Below are positions 1 to 7,314 of a stretch of 38,332 nucleotides of DNA, one piece after another. The position numbers and the translations under genes are program-made. Within the stretch, counting starts at the first letter, position 1; each line of letters opens with the position of its first letter. Origin of the DNA: Hymenobacter roseosalivarius DSM 11622 (lineage in GTDB: Bacteria > Bacteroidota > Bacteroidia > Cytophagales > Hymenobacteraceae); contig NZ_FWWW01000027.1 in NCBI RefSeq assembly GCF_900176135.1, forward strand, positions 1 through 38,332. Reading direction: 5' to 3'. The notes under the pieces are model-generated. The model was not told the DNA's origin. It did not search any database and worked only from the letters and a program-made list of their open reading frames with translations.

Positions 1-27
1 ATCCCCTCATTACTATGAAAAGGCGAA

Positions 28-990
28 CTAGCGCGTAGCTAGTCGCCGGCCGATAGCAACCAGAGTCTGCTGTACCGCTTGCGGTGAGGGCAGCGCTCCA
101 TAAACTAATTGCCGGAATACACCTTGGTAGGTCGATACCAATTGCTGCCAGGTACGGCCTTCGTCAGCGAATAATTGCGCTTCCGCCAGCGGGCGCGTAG
201 CCCAGTCGCCCTGAAATTCCTGGTTGCGGGCATCATCAGCACGCGCTTCGGCCAACAACGCATCAAACTCCGGACCGGCCAGAAACGCCTGCAGTGCTGG
301 CTGCTGGAACAGCTGATACAGGTCATACGCGTGGCGGATTTTAGCCTGCAGCTCGCCCAGCGAGTCGGGTGCGTAGCCAGCGCGAACGAAGGCCAGTATC
401 TTTTCGACCAGCGTCCGCTCCAGAGCGAGCACCAGTACCTCAAACGGAGCCAGACCGTGTTGCGCTACTAATTCGTGCTCGCCGCGTTGCGTCAGGAACT
501 GGCCGGCGTAGAACTGCACCGGCCGCCACTGGCTGGGGTGGGGGCGCGCAAAGGCGTTGATTTCGAGCAGTACCGCGCCTGGCCGCACCTGACCGCCGGA
601 AGTGGGCGCGGCGGTAGCCGGGAACTGGTGCAGGGTCTTGCGGAAGTGGCTTCCGCGCACGGTCACGCCCACGTCCAACACGGTCGTTAGGCCCTGGGTG
701 ATGTGCTTGGCCCCCGCATCCATGAGCTTCTTAACCTGCCCGCCACTCCAGCCCTCGGTACCAGCAATGGCCAGGTCCACGTCTTCGGAAAACCGTTCCA
801 CCAGCCCGTAGGCCTTGGAAAGGGCCGTGCCGCCCTTAAATACCAACTGTTCGCGGTAGGGCGAATCGGCCAGTGCCCGCAGTACATAGCTTACCCAGTA
901 GTCCTTCTCCACAAAGGCTTCGGGTAAGCCTAACCCTTGGGCGGTGGCCAGCAGGATTTGCCCAAACTCGGGGCTCTGATGCAAAGTCAT
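28..990 (-). CDS. AbiEii/AbiGii-type nucleotidyltransferase toxin
   Basis: This is a nucleotidyltransferase-fold toxin of the AbiEii family, the toxic half of type IV abortive-infection systems. Visible motifs, numbered from the start chosen here: GGTALSK at about residues 53-59 and RFSEDVDL at 66-73 (the G-S/T...D-x-D metal and nucleotide site), TLVEKI near 193-198, and IRHAYDLYQL near 218-227, all in family order. The 320-residue length is normal. An in-frame ATG 12 bases further upstream (1002) is possible, but the ATG at 990 overlaps the stop of the upstream antitoxin as ATGA, which favours translational coupling. It is the second gene of a two-gene operon with the DUF6088-type protein. 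The target of the enzyme cannot be read from the sequence. Confidence 0.9.
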   Translation of the reverse strand: MTLHQSPEFGQILLATAQGLGLPEAFVEKDYWVSYVLRALADSPYREQLVFKGGTALSKAYGLVERFSEDVDLAIAGTEGWSGGQVKKLMDAGAKHITQGLTTVLDVGVTVRGSHFRKTLHQFPATAAPTSGGQVRPGAVLLEINAFARPHPSQWRPVQFYAGQFLTQRGEHELVAQHGLAPFEVLVLALERTLVEKILAFVRAGYAPDSLGELQAKIRHAYDLYQLFQQPALQAFLAGPEFDALLAEARADDARNQEFQGDWATRPLAEAQLFADEGRTWQQLVSTYQGVFRQLVYGALPSPQAVQQTLVAIGRRLATR

Positions 991-1712
991 TGAATGTTCC
1001 ACGCGGCGCGGTTGGGCAGGGCCCCGGCGCTGAGGCCCAGGCGGTACGTAGTCAGCGGATGGAGGGTGGCGCGCAACGTGGCCGCGCCTTTTGGGTCGGC
1101 CTGCCGCTCCAGCAGCGCCCCGAGTACGGCGCGGGCGCGGGGCGGAGCCTGGGTGGCTGCCAGCTCAGTCAGGCGGCGCCGGGCTGCCGGGGCGAGACGA
1201 GTGATTTCGTGCTGCACCCGGGCCAGCACCTTATCGGGGCTAGTATCGGGAATATGGCGCAGGTCCCGCAGCACCTCCAGCCACTGCAGCAGCGGCACGT
1301 CGCTGGCCCGTTCTGGTGCCGGGCGCACCACGAACGCCACGCGCCGGGGCGAGGTACGCCGCGGCTTGGGGGTGGTCACCATCATCTCAGCCGGCATCTG
1401 GGTTGTTAGGCCCAACTGGTTGTAGAGGCTGACTCCGACCGGATAAGCCCGCGGCTCGCCACCGGCCGAGGTGAGCGTGCGCAATATGGCCCCCTCGGAA
1501 GGCTGCAGCGGACCAAACCGACTGATTTGGGGGCGGTAGTACTGCCCCTTGGCAAAGCGCACTAGCAGGCCTTCCCGGCTCAACCGACTCAGGGCCGCGG
1601 CCACCGCTCCGAATTGAGAAGGTTCCGTCACCAGATCGGCATACGTGAGCAACTCGCCTGGTGCAAAAGCCTCGACTTGCTGGCGGACACGCTGCATGAT
1701 GGATTTCGACAT
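987..1712 (-). CDS. DUF6088-type AbiEi-like antitoxin
   Basis: A 241-residue protein of the DUF6088 kind, the usual first partner of AbiEii toxins in Bacteroidota. The N-terminal about 75 residues look like a winged-helix domain (MQRVRQQVEAF, GELLTYADLV, SRLSREGLLVRFAKGQYYRP), followed by a conserved AYPVGVSLYNQLGLTTQMP segment typical of AbiEi-like proteins. By analogy with AbiEi it should neutralise the toxin and repress its own promoter. A 44-base palindrome right upstream (1744-1787) is a natural operator candidate. The stop codon overlaps the toxin start (ATGA, 987-990). Confidence 0.82.
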   Translation of the reverse strand: MSKSIMQRVRQQVEAFAPGELLTYADLVTEPSQFGAVAAALSRLSREGLLVRFAKGQYYRPQISRFGPLQPSEGAILRTLTSAGGEPRAYPVGVSLYNQLGLTTQMPAEMMVTTPKPRRTSPRRVAFVVRPAPERASDVPLLQWLEVLRDLRHIPDTSPDKVLARVQHEITRLAPAARRRLTELAATQAPPRARAVLGALLERQADPKGAATLRATLHPLTTYRLGLSAGALPNRAAWNIQ

Positions 1713-1734
1713 GGGAAATAAGACACTTATGGAG

Positions 1735-1787
1735 CAAAGATAGAAACTTCTGTCAAGTTTTTACAAGTAAAAACTTGACAGAAGTTT
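1735..1787 (-). promoter_or_regulatory. AbiE promoter with overlapping palindromic operator
   Basis: Read on the minus strand, TATCTTTG at 1742-1735 is a perfect match to the Bacteroidota -7 box TAnnTTTG, and a TTG lies 21 bases upstream (1766-1764). Immediately next to the -7 box is a near-perfect palindrome: AAACTTCTGTCAAGTTTTT at 1744-1762 is the exact reverse complement of 1769-1787. Two more base pairs continue inwards, giving 21-base arms around a 2-base centre. It covers the region between -7 and -33, as expected for an autorepressor site. Operator function is inference. Confidence 0.7.
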
Positions 1788-1903
1788 AACGTGGTCAGTT
1801 CCTACTAGAGAATGATTCCCGGTCTGTATCGGCTACGCTGGTCTCCACGGACTCATTAGGCTAATCGGCTATCTACAATTGTTGGGTGTTGTTAAACCAA
1901 TAG

Positions 1904-2539
1904 GGAAATACCGCCGAGGACGTGCGCCCCTACAAAGGCATCCCCGGCGCCCTGATTTCGGAAGATACCCACCGGCCCCCGGATGCCGATTTTGCCGGCG
2001 GCTACCTGCTGCAAAGCATCGGCGTGATGCCCGTCACGTTTGCCGGGCAGGTGGCGCGGGGGCGGAAGCTGTGGGGCCCGGCCCTGCGCCAATACATGCA
2101 ACGCTATAACCACACCGCCGGCATCAACATCCTCGGCGACTGCCTGCCCCACGCCGCCAACTTCCTAGAGTTGGCCGACGAGAAAGATGCCCGGGGCCTG
2201 CCCAAGCCGCGGGTGCACTTCACCAACCAGGAAAACGAGCGGCGCCTGACGCGCCACGCCGAGCAGCTGATGCGCCGCATCTGGGAAGCGGCCGGGGCCT
2301 CCGACATCTGAGCCTTTCCGCGCAACGCCCACCTCATCGGTACGGCCCGCATGGGCCTTAGCGGCGACGACGCCGTGGTGAACGCCGACGGCCGCGCCTT
2401 CGACGTGCCCAACCTGTACATCTGCGACAACTCTGTGTTTCCGAGCGCCCTGAGCGCGAACCCGGCCCTGACCATCATGGCCCTGAGCTTGCGCACGGCC
2501 GATAAATTCCTGGCCGCCCGGCAGCGGGGGGACGCTTAG
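1904..2539 (+). pseudogene. GMC-family oxidoreductase, C-terminal remnant with internal stop
   Basis: One frame runs from GNTAEDVRPYKG to the end of a glucose-methanol-choline oxidoreductase. It includes the C-terminal NAHLIGTARMG segment with the catalytic His region and NLYICDNSVFPSALSANPALT, the family's FAD-binding C-terminal signature. The N-terminal FAD domain and more than half of the protein are missing: homology starts abruptly just after an in-frame stop at 1901-1903. A second in-frame stop, TGA at 2309-2311, sits where a Trp codon (TGG) would give the usual DIWAFPRNAH sequence. The gene is therefore doubly inactivated. The sequence before 1904 is unrelated, which suggests an insertion or deletion join. 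Confidence 0.85.
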
Positions 2540-2609
2540 CCGGGAAAACCATCAGCCGCGCGCCGCGCTGCCAACGTAAGAATTTTATCCATCCTCCCTT
2601 CTCCTGCCG

Positions 2610-3686
2610 ATGAAACCTTCCGACACCAGCCCGGGACTACCACTGGAGCAGCGGCCCTTTCGGGTGCTCCTCATCGCCGGCTCCAACCGCCGCCAGTACA
2701 ACTGCCCCGGCGTCGACTCCAAAGCCCGCACGCTCATGCTCCGCCTGGCCGAGAGCCTGCCCCAGGACTGGGAAATCGACCTGGAAGACCTGGGCAACGT
2801 GTACGGCCGGGCCCGCATCCAGAGCTGCAACGCCTGCGTGAGCACCAGCATGGCCCTGTGCGTGTGGCCCTGCAACTGCTACGAGAAAGACAGCAAGGCC
2901 GAGCCCGACCTGATGTGGGACCTCGACCTCTACGCCCGCCTCGACGCGGCCGATGCCTGGGCCATCATCGGCCCGCACAACTGGTACGGGCCCTCGGCCA
3001 ACCTCAAGCTGCTGTTCGACCGGCTGGTGTGCATGAACGGCGGCAACCCCAAGGAAGCCACTATCGACCACAAAAACCCCGAGAAAGCCATGTCCCTCGA
3101 GCACCAGCCCGAGTGGCAGGCGCTCAGCCAGAACTACCTGGAAGGCCGCACCGCGGCCTTTTTCTGCTACGGCGACGAAGGCGGCGACGAGCTCGACGCC
3201 GAGGGTCGCCCCAAGCTGCTGCGCCATAAAGAATACTTCGACCCCGGTCAGGAACCCTTTGAAAACCAGCGCGACGCCTACGCCCCGCTGGTGTGGCAGT
3301 GCCGCTACGCCGGCATTGAGGTGCCCGACGCGCTGTGGCGCTACCAGGTATTCGGCGAAGGCAAAAAGTACTCCGACGACCAGGCCGAGGACATGGTAAA
3401 GGAAACCGACGGCATGGCCAACTTTGATGACTGGGCCGCTGCCTTTGCCACCTTCGTGCAGCAAAAAGGCAAGGTGCCGGCCGGCCAATACCGGGCCTGG
3501 GGCTACGAGGCGCCGGGCCACACTTGGAACGAAATCAAGCTGGGCTGGCGCGACGTGAGCATGCGGCTGGGCCTGCCGCCCGCAGGCTCTTCGCCCGCCG
3601 AGCAGCAAAAGCAGGGCTTAAATAAGGACGTGACCCTGCGCCCCGGCCAGTCGAAAACCGAGCGGCAGTACCCTTCCAAATCCTAA
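2610..3686 (+). CDS. NADPH-dependent FMN reductase family protein
   Basis: A 358-residue flavodoxin-fold protein. The N-terminus has the FMN-phosphate loop (VLLIAGSNRR at about 19-28), and IIGPHNWYGPSANLKLLFDR near 119-138 matches the second FMN contact region of NADPH-dependent FMN reductases. A Cys-rich stretch (Cys 73, 76, 84, 88, 90) recurs in this subgroup and might bind metal or take part in redox chemistry; no specific cluster can be assigned. The long C-terminal part (about 200-358) is hydrophilic and less typical. It starts 70 bases after the GMC remnant and is followed 11 bases later by a hydrolase gene, so the two probably share a transcript. Substrate unknown. Confidence 0.8.
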   Translation: MKPSDTSPGLPLEQRPFRVLLIAGSNRRQYNCPGVDSKARTLMLRLAESLPQDWEIDLEDLGNVYGRARIQSCNACVSTSMALCVWPCNCYEKDSKAEPDLMWDLDLYARLDAADAWAIIGPHNWYGPSANLKLLFDRLVCMNGGNPKEATIDHKNPEKAMSLEHQPEWQALSQNYLEGRTAAFFCYGDEGGDELDAEGRPKLLRHKEYFDPGQEPFENQRDAYAPLVWQCRYAGIEVPDALWRYQVFGEGKKYSDDQAEDMVKETDGMANFDDWAAAFATFVQQKGKVPAGQYRAWGYEAPGHTWNEIKLGWRDVSMRLGLPPAGSSPAEQQKQGLNKDVTLRPGQSKTERQYPSKS

Positions 3687-3697
3687 TCTCTTATGCG

Positions 3698-4585
3698 ATG
3701 AGCGACTCCCCAGTAGACCAAATCATTGCTTCTCACGAAGCCTCCGGCCGGTATGTCGACGTGGACGGCCTGCGCACCTTCGCCCTCGACTACGGCGCCG
3801 GCGAGGCCGTGCTGTGCCTCCACGGCGTGCCCACCTCGTCCTACCTCTTTCGCAAAATGCTGCGCAGCCTTGAGAGCCAGGGCCTGCGCGGCCTTTCAGT
3901 GGACCTGCCCGGGCTGGGCCTGTCGGACCGGCCCGAGGACTTCGACTATACGTTTCGCGGTTTTGCCCGCTTCCTGCACCGGGCCACCGAGGTACTAGGC
4001 CTCGAGCGCTACCACCTGGTGGTCCACGACATCGGCGGGGCCATCGGGCTGGCCCTGGCCGCCGAGCACCCCGCGCGCATCCGCTCGCTGACCATCCTCA
4101 ACATGTTTTATGACGTGGTGAATTTCAAGAAGCCGCTGCCCATGCGGCCCTTCGAACTGCCGGTGCTGGGGGAGGCCGAGCTGATGACTCTGCAACACCC
4201 TACCTGGTACCTGCTGTTCAAAGCCATGGGCGTGAGCCACATTGAAGACCTGCCCAAGGAGGAAGTGTATGCCTACGTGGACCTGCTCAAGCGCGCTGAC
4301 GGGGGCAAGGCCTTCCTCAAAATCATGCGTCACTTCGACCACTCCCAGCAGCTGCAGGACCTGCTCCACCGCGCCGTTGACCAGCCGCCCTACCCCGTGC
4401 AGGCCATCTGGGGCGTGGAGGACCCGGCTCTCGACTTCGAGCACTTCGGCAAAATGGTGCAGCAGGCGGCGCACCTCCCGCAGGTGCATCAACTGCCGTC
4501 CAAACACTTCTTTCCGGAAGAGATGGGGCCGGAAATTGCCCGCCTAGTGGCTGGGCTGGTGGCCCGCACTCAGCCGCTCACGTAA
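3698..4585 (+). CDS. Alpha/beta hydrolase, haloalkane dehalogenase-like
   Basis: A complete 295-residue alpha/beta-hydrolase. HGVPTSS at 42-48 forms the oxyanion-hole region. The nucleophile elbow reads VVHDIGGAIG with Asp111 in place of Ser, the pattern of haloalkane dehalogenases and epoxide hydrolases rather than esterases. The likely acid is Asp242 (WGVEDPALDF) and the catalytic His is His270 (SKHFF). The cap domain lies between about 140 and 225. No signal peptide. Substrate cannot be assigned; the dehalogenase label rests on the Asp nucleophile and the HGxPTSS motif. It ends 5 bases from the convergent anti-sigma gene. Confidence 0.85.
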   Translation: MSDSPVDQIIASHEASGRYVDVDGLRTFALDYGAGEAVLCLHGVPTSSYLFRKMLRSLESQGLRGLSVDLPGLGLSDRPEDFDYTFRGFARFLHRATEVLGLERYHLVVHDIGGAIGLALAAEHPARIRSLTILNMFYDVVNFKKPLPMRPFELPVLGEAELMTLQHPTWYLLFKAMGVSHIEDLPKEEVYAYVDLLKRADGGKAFLKIMRHFDHSQQLQDLLHRAVDQPPYPVQAIWGVEDPALDFEHFGKMVQQAAHLPQVHQLPSKHFFPEEMGPEIARLVAGLVARTQPLT

Positions 4586-4590
4586 GCCGC

Positions 4591-4872
4591 CTAGCTCGCC
4601 GCCGGGCCGGGATGGCCGGCCTGGCGAATGAGCTGGGTCAGCTTCTGCGCCAGTTCGGGCGGGAGGGTGTCGTCGGGGTCGCCGGCCGCGTCGGGCCGGG
4701 CCAGGCGGTGGGCCAGGGCCGCCACTACCTGCGTCTGCTTGGCGTAGCGGCGGCACAGCACGCACATGCGCAGGTGGGCCCAGACGCTGGCGCGCTCGGT
4801 GGGGGAGAGGGGCAGCTCGGCCCGCTTCTCGATGAGCAGGGTGGCTTCGTTACAGTTGAATAAGGCCGACAT
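4591..4872 (-). CDS. Small zinc-finger anti-sigma-like protein
   Basis: A 93-residue soluble protein starting 21 bases downstream of the ECF sigma gene. The N-terminal half has CNEATLLIEKRAELPLSPTERASVWAHLRMCVLCRRY, the His-x3-Cys-x2-Cys spacing (HLRMCVLC) of zf-HC2 anti-sigma domains with the usual preceding helix. No membrane segment follows, so it would act as a cytoplasmic zinc-type anti-sigma factor, possibly redox-sensitive. Function is inferred from the motif and from pairing with the sigma gene. Confidence 0.75.
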   Translation of the reverse strand: MSALFNCNEATLLIEKRAELPLSPTERASVWAHLRMCVLCRRYAKQTQVVAALAHRLARPDAAGDPDDTLPPELAQKLTQLIRQAGHPGPAAS

Positions 4873-4893
4873 GGACGTGAGGGTAGGAGGGTA

Positions 4894-5490
4894 TTACGAG
4901 CCCGAAAACCAGTGCTTTTCCAGGCACTTGCGCAGCTGCAGCTTGGCCCGGTGAAGGATGACCCAGTAGTTGGCCGGCGTGATGGCGAGTTGCTGACAGA
5001 TTTCTTCGCCCGAAACTTCTTCCACGAAGCGCAGACTGAACACGGCCTGGTGCTGGGTGGGCAGCTGGTCCTGGCAGCGCAACAACTGCTGGACCAGCTC
5101 GCGCTGTTCCAGCTGGGCATCGGCGGCGGCCCACTCCCGGGGTTCCTCGCCCTGGCGCCAGTGTGTGCGGACCCCGGTTTCAAAATAAGTGCCGTTGCCT
5201 GCCGCGCCGGGCAGCGGCACCAGCGGCGAGCGGGCCTGCTGGCGGTAGTAATCCACGAGCCGGCGCCGCATAATAACGAACAGCCAGGTACGCTCCGACG
5301 ACTCCTGCCGAAACGAGGCCAGCGTGCCCAGCGCACTCACGATGGTTTCCTGCACCAGCTCCTCGGCGGCGGCCACCGTGGCCACCCGGCGACGGGCAAA
5401 GCGGAACAGGTCGCTGCCGTAGCGGCTCAGCCACAGGTGGGGCTCAGGCGGGGTCGCAGTAACGGAAGCGGGAGCGGGGGCAGGAAGCAT
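4894..5490 (-). CDS. ECF-type RNA polymerase sigma factor
   Basis: A 198-residue sigma-70 family protein of the ECF type with only regions 2 and 4. Region 2 includes DLFRFARRRV, AEELVQETIVSAL and RTWLFVIMRRRLVDYYR; region 4 includes LPTQHQAVFSLRFVEEVSGE and the recognition helix around ITPANYWVILHRAKLQLR. The ATG at 5490 is chosen because it sits just before region 2. A GTG at 5601 in the same frame would add 37 unusual residues. A small zinc-finger anti-sigma-like protein follows in the operon. A TGTAAGG-N16-CGACT motif 140-170 bases upstream recurs before several other genes here, which suggests positive autoregulation. Confidence 0.9.
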   Translation of the reverse strand: MLPAPAPASVTATPPEPHLWLSRYGSDLFRFARRRVATVAAAEELVQETIVSALGTLASFRQESSERTWLFVIMRRRLVDYYRQQARSPLVPLPGAAGNGTYFETGVRTHWRQGEEPREWAAADAQLEQRELVQQLLRCQDQLPTQHQAVFSLRFVEEVSGEEICQQLAITPANYWVILHRAKLQLRKCLEKHWFSGS

Positions 5491-5629
5491 AAGGCATACA
5501 ATCTCTAAGCGAAGGCTGGTCCGCGCCTGCGGCCTGGGCCGAAAGTAGCAAAAGCCGGGCGGCTTCCTGCCAGGTGAACACGCGTCGGTAAGTCCGACCA
5601 CGTTTTTTCAGCCGGCCCCCGGATGCGGC

Positions 5630-5657
5630 AGTCGTTAGCACGGGGGGCGGCCTTACA
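5630..5657 (-). promoter_or_regulatory. Candidate ECF-sigma promoter upstream of the sigma gene
   Basis: On the minus strand TGTAAGG (5657-5651), a 16-base spacer and CGACT (5634-5630) point toward the sigma gene. The same bipartite word occurs five more times between genes in this window. The predicted start near 5622 would leave a leader of about 130 bases to the ATG at 5490, or about 20 to the alternative GTG at 5601. Confidence 0.55.
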
Positions 5658-5713
5658 GGACCGGGCAACTTTTTTTCGGAATTAAAAAACGAGCTGATTT
5701 TTCGGTAGTGCCA

Positions 5714-5741
5714 TGTAAGGTGGACCGTTGGTAGCGCGACC
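5714..5741 (+). promoter_or_regulatory. Candidate ECF-sigma promoter, divergent copy without clear target
   Basis: TGTAAGG (5714-5720), a 16-base spacer and CGACC (5737-5741) point away from the sigma gene. The two divergent motifs are separated by an A/T-rich segment. No convincing gene starts before the mer regulator at 6071, so the original target may have been replaced by the mer module. It has the weaker -10 (CGACC) form. Confidence 0.4.
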
Positions 5742-6000
5742 ATCGGCAGTGTCGGGCACCGGCAGCCCGGCATTATCCCTGCTGCTTGTGCGCCCCACTG
5801 CTGCCCTTCGTGCCCGGCGGCTGCACACCCGGTCGTTCCCGCGTCCGGTGCTGAGGCTTGTTTCTGTGCATTTACTCAACTTTTTACACTTGCTTTCTGC
5901 GACAAACTAGCTGCTGGCAGTAGTCCGGAAAGCTCAGGGCTGGTCCCCGCTCCAACTGTTGTGCTATCGCTGTTACTGGCGAGGGAAAAACGCAGAAGGG
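5742..6000. other. Gap between the sigma gene and the mer operon, no gene recognised
   Basis: About 260 bases with no recognisable gene. A weak open frame exists (TTG start at 5728, about 60 codons) but has no recognisable motif. The last part becomes A/T-richer toward the mer promoter. This is probably the left junction of the mercury module. Confidence 0.4.
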
Positions 6001-6002
6001 GG

Positions 6003-6032
6003 TTGAAACCTTTGTGATTTGTTTTAGCTTTC
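6003..6032 (+). promoter_or_regulatory. Bacteroidota-type promoter of the mer operon
   Basis: TTG at 6003-6005, a 19-base spacer and TAGCTTTC at 6025-6032 fit the TTG/TAnnTTTG consensus with one mismatch at the last base. It lies about 40 bases upstream of the ArsR-family start at 6071. The A/T-rich sequence between (6033-6060) would be the likely repressor site, but no clear dyad is visible. Confidence 0.5.
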
Positions 6033-6070
6033 ACTTAAATAAGCAAATAATAAAACGTGTTTTCTTCGCC

Positions 6071-6448
6071 ATGAAATCCCCCTCCTGCATCCGGGTTTTT
6101 GCGGATACCCGTCACATTGAACACTGCCAGCAACTGCTCACCGCCGTGGCCCCGGACCTGCGGGCACTGGCCGCCCTGCTCAACCTGGCTGGCAACGAGG
6201 TGCGCCTGAAAATCCTGTTCCTGCTCCACGAAGAGCAAAAGCTCTGCGTGTGCGACATCGCCGATGTGCTGAACATGAACGTGTCGGCCGTCTCCCAGCA
6301 CCTGCGCAAGCTCAAGGACGGCGGCGTGGTGGGCGCCGACAAAGTCGGCCAGACCATTTTCTACTACCTGCAGCCCGCGCACCTGCCCCTGCTCAAGCCT
6401 TTGTTTGCGACCATCGCCGCTTCCCCCCTTACCAAGCTGCCCCAATGA
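6071..6448 (+). CDS. ArsR-family metalloregulator of the mer operon
   Basis: A 125-residue winged-helix repressor. The helix-turn-helix is around DIADVLNMNVSAVSQHLRKLKDG, preceded by KLCVCDI with Cys59 and Cys61, the CVC metal-sensing motif of the ArsR/SmtB family. The ATG at 6071 is preferred over an upstream frame extension at 6014 because the domain begins just after it and the promoter lies before it. Its stop overlaps the merTP start (ATGA, 6445-6448), so it is co-transcribed and coupled. It presumably represses this operon until Hg(II) binds; it is not MerR-like. Confidence 0.87.
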   Translation: MKSPSCIRVFADTRHIEHCQQLLTAVAPDLRALAALLNLAGNEVRLKILFLLHEEQKLCVCDIADVLNMNVSAVSQHLRKLKDGGVVGADKVGQTIFYYLQPAHLPLLKPLFATIAASPLTKLPQ

Positions 6449-7104
6449 ACCCCTCCACCCCCCAATCCCCGAACACGTCGAATCCTGAAACGTCCGGCAC
6501 CAAGTCGCTGGTCGGTGCCGGGCTGCTGGCCGCCTTCGCGGCCTCGCTCTGCTGCATCACGCCCATCCTGGCTGTGCTCGGCGGCATCGGCGGCGTTGCT
6601 TCCACCTTTTCGTGGCTGGAACCCTTCCGTCCCTACCTGATTGTCTTGACCGTTGGCGTGCTCGGCTTTGCCTGGTACCAGAAGCTCAAGCCCCGCCCGG
6701 CGGCTGAAATCGCCTGCGCCTGTGAGGAAGATGAAAAGCCGTCGCTGCTGCAATCGAAAGGGTTTTTGGGCGTGGTGACGGTGCTGGCCGCCGGGCTGCT
6801 GGCCTTTCCCTATTTCTCGGGCAGCCTCTTGAAAAACAACGCCCCGGTGGCTACGGCTCCGGCCCGGCAAACGGGGCAGGCCCGCCTCTCCATCGCGGGC
6901 ATGAGCTGCTCGGGCTGCGAGGTGAGCGTGAACCACGCCCTGAACGCCACGCCGGGCGTGCTCACCGCTTCGACTTCTTTCTCCGAGGGCCGGGCCCTGG
7001 TCACGTTTGACCAGCGCAAGGTGAGCGCCGACCATCTGGCCAAAGCCGTGACCAAAGAGACCGGCTACGCGGTGACCAAAGTGGAGCTGGTCCCTCAGCC
7101 GTAA
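6445..7104 (+). CDS. merTP: Mercuric transport protein MerTP (MerT-MerP fusion)
   Basis: A 219-residue fusion. The N-terminal part has three hydrophobic segments, with the MerT vicinal Cys pair Cys36-Cys37 (SLCCITP) in the first and a second pair Cys91/Cys93 in the cytoplasmic loop. The C-terminal part (about 145-215) is a heavy-metal-associated domain with GMSCSGC (Cys155 and Cys158), equivalent to MerP. It should carry Hg(II) across the inner membrane to MerA. The start overlaps the regulator stop by 4 bases. An open frame continues upstream into the regulator but is not coding. Confidence 0.9.
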   Translation: MNPSTPQSPNTSNPETSGTKSLVGAGLLAAFAASLCCITPILAVLGGIGGVASTFSWLEPFRPYLIVLTVGVLGFAWYQKLKPRPAAEIACACEEDEKPSLLQSKGFLGVVTVLAAGLLAFPYFSGSLLKNNAPVATAPARQTGQARLSIAGMSCSGCEVSVNHALNATPGVLTASTSFSEGRALVTFDQRKVSADHLAKAVTKETGYAVTKVELVPQP

Positions 7105-7176
7105 TCCTATGCATCTCCTCCGTTCACAACGCGCACGAACCTGTTCCCATTGGTCGGCCTTTCCCGGGCACTGCCC

Positions 7177-7314
7177 ATGGCAACCAAAGCCAGCTGCAAG
7201 GCGGCTAAAAAAGCAACCCTGAGCGGGGGTGGCTGCTGCTCGTCCCTTTCCAGTTTTTTAACTAAGCCCTTCCAATGCCAATCAAAACCATCGAATTCGC
7301 CATTGGCGGCATGA
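7177..7314 (+). CDS. Candidate 45-residue Cys-containing small ORF in the mer operon
   Basis: Between merTP and merA an ATG at 7177 opens a small frame, beginning MATKASCKAAKKATLSGGGCC and ending at a TGA inside the 5' end of merA. It is Lys-rich at the start with a single Cys, then a GGG-Cys-Cys pair. It overlaps the merA start (7275) in another frame. A thiol-rich peptide would fit a mercury operon, but I cannot tie it to a known family and it may be chance coding. Confidence 0.3.
   Translation: MATKASCKAAKKATLSGGGCCSSLSSFLTKPFQCQSKPSNSPLAA

Noticed and set aside
5728..5910. A 60-codon open frame following the orphan ECF motif
   Set aside because: TTG start inside the motif, Arg/Leu/Ser-rich product with no motif; more likely chance.
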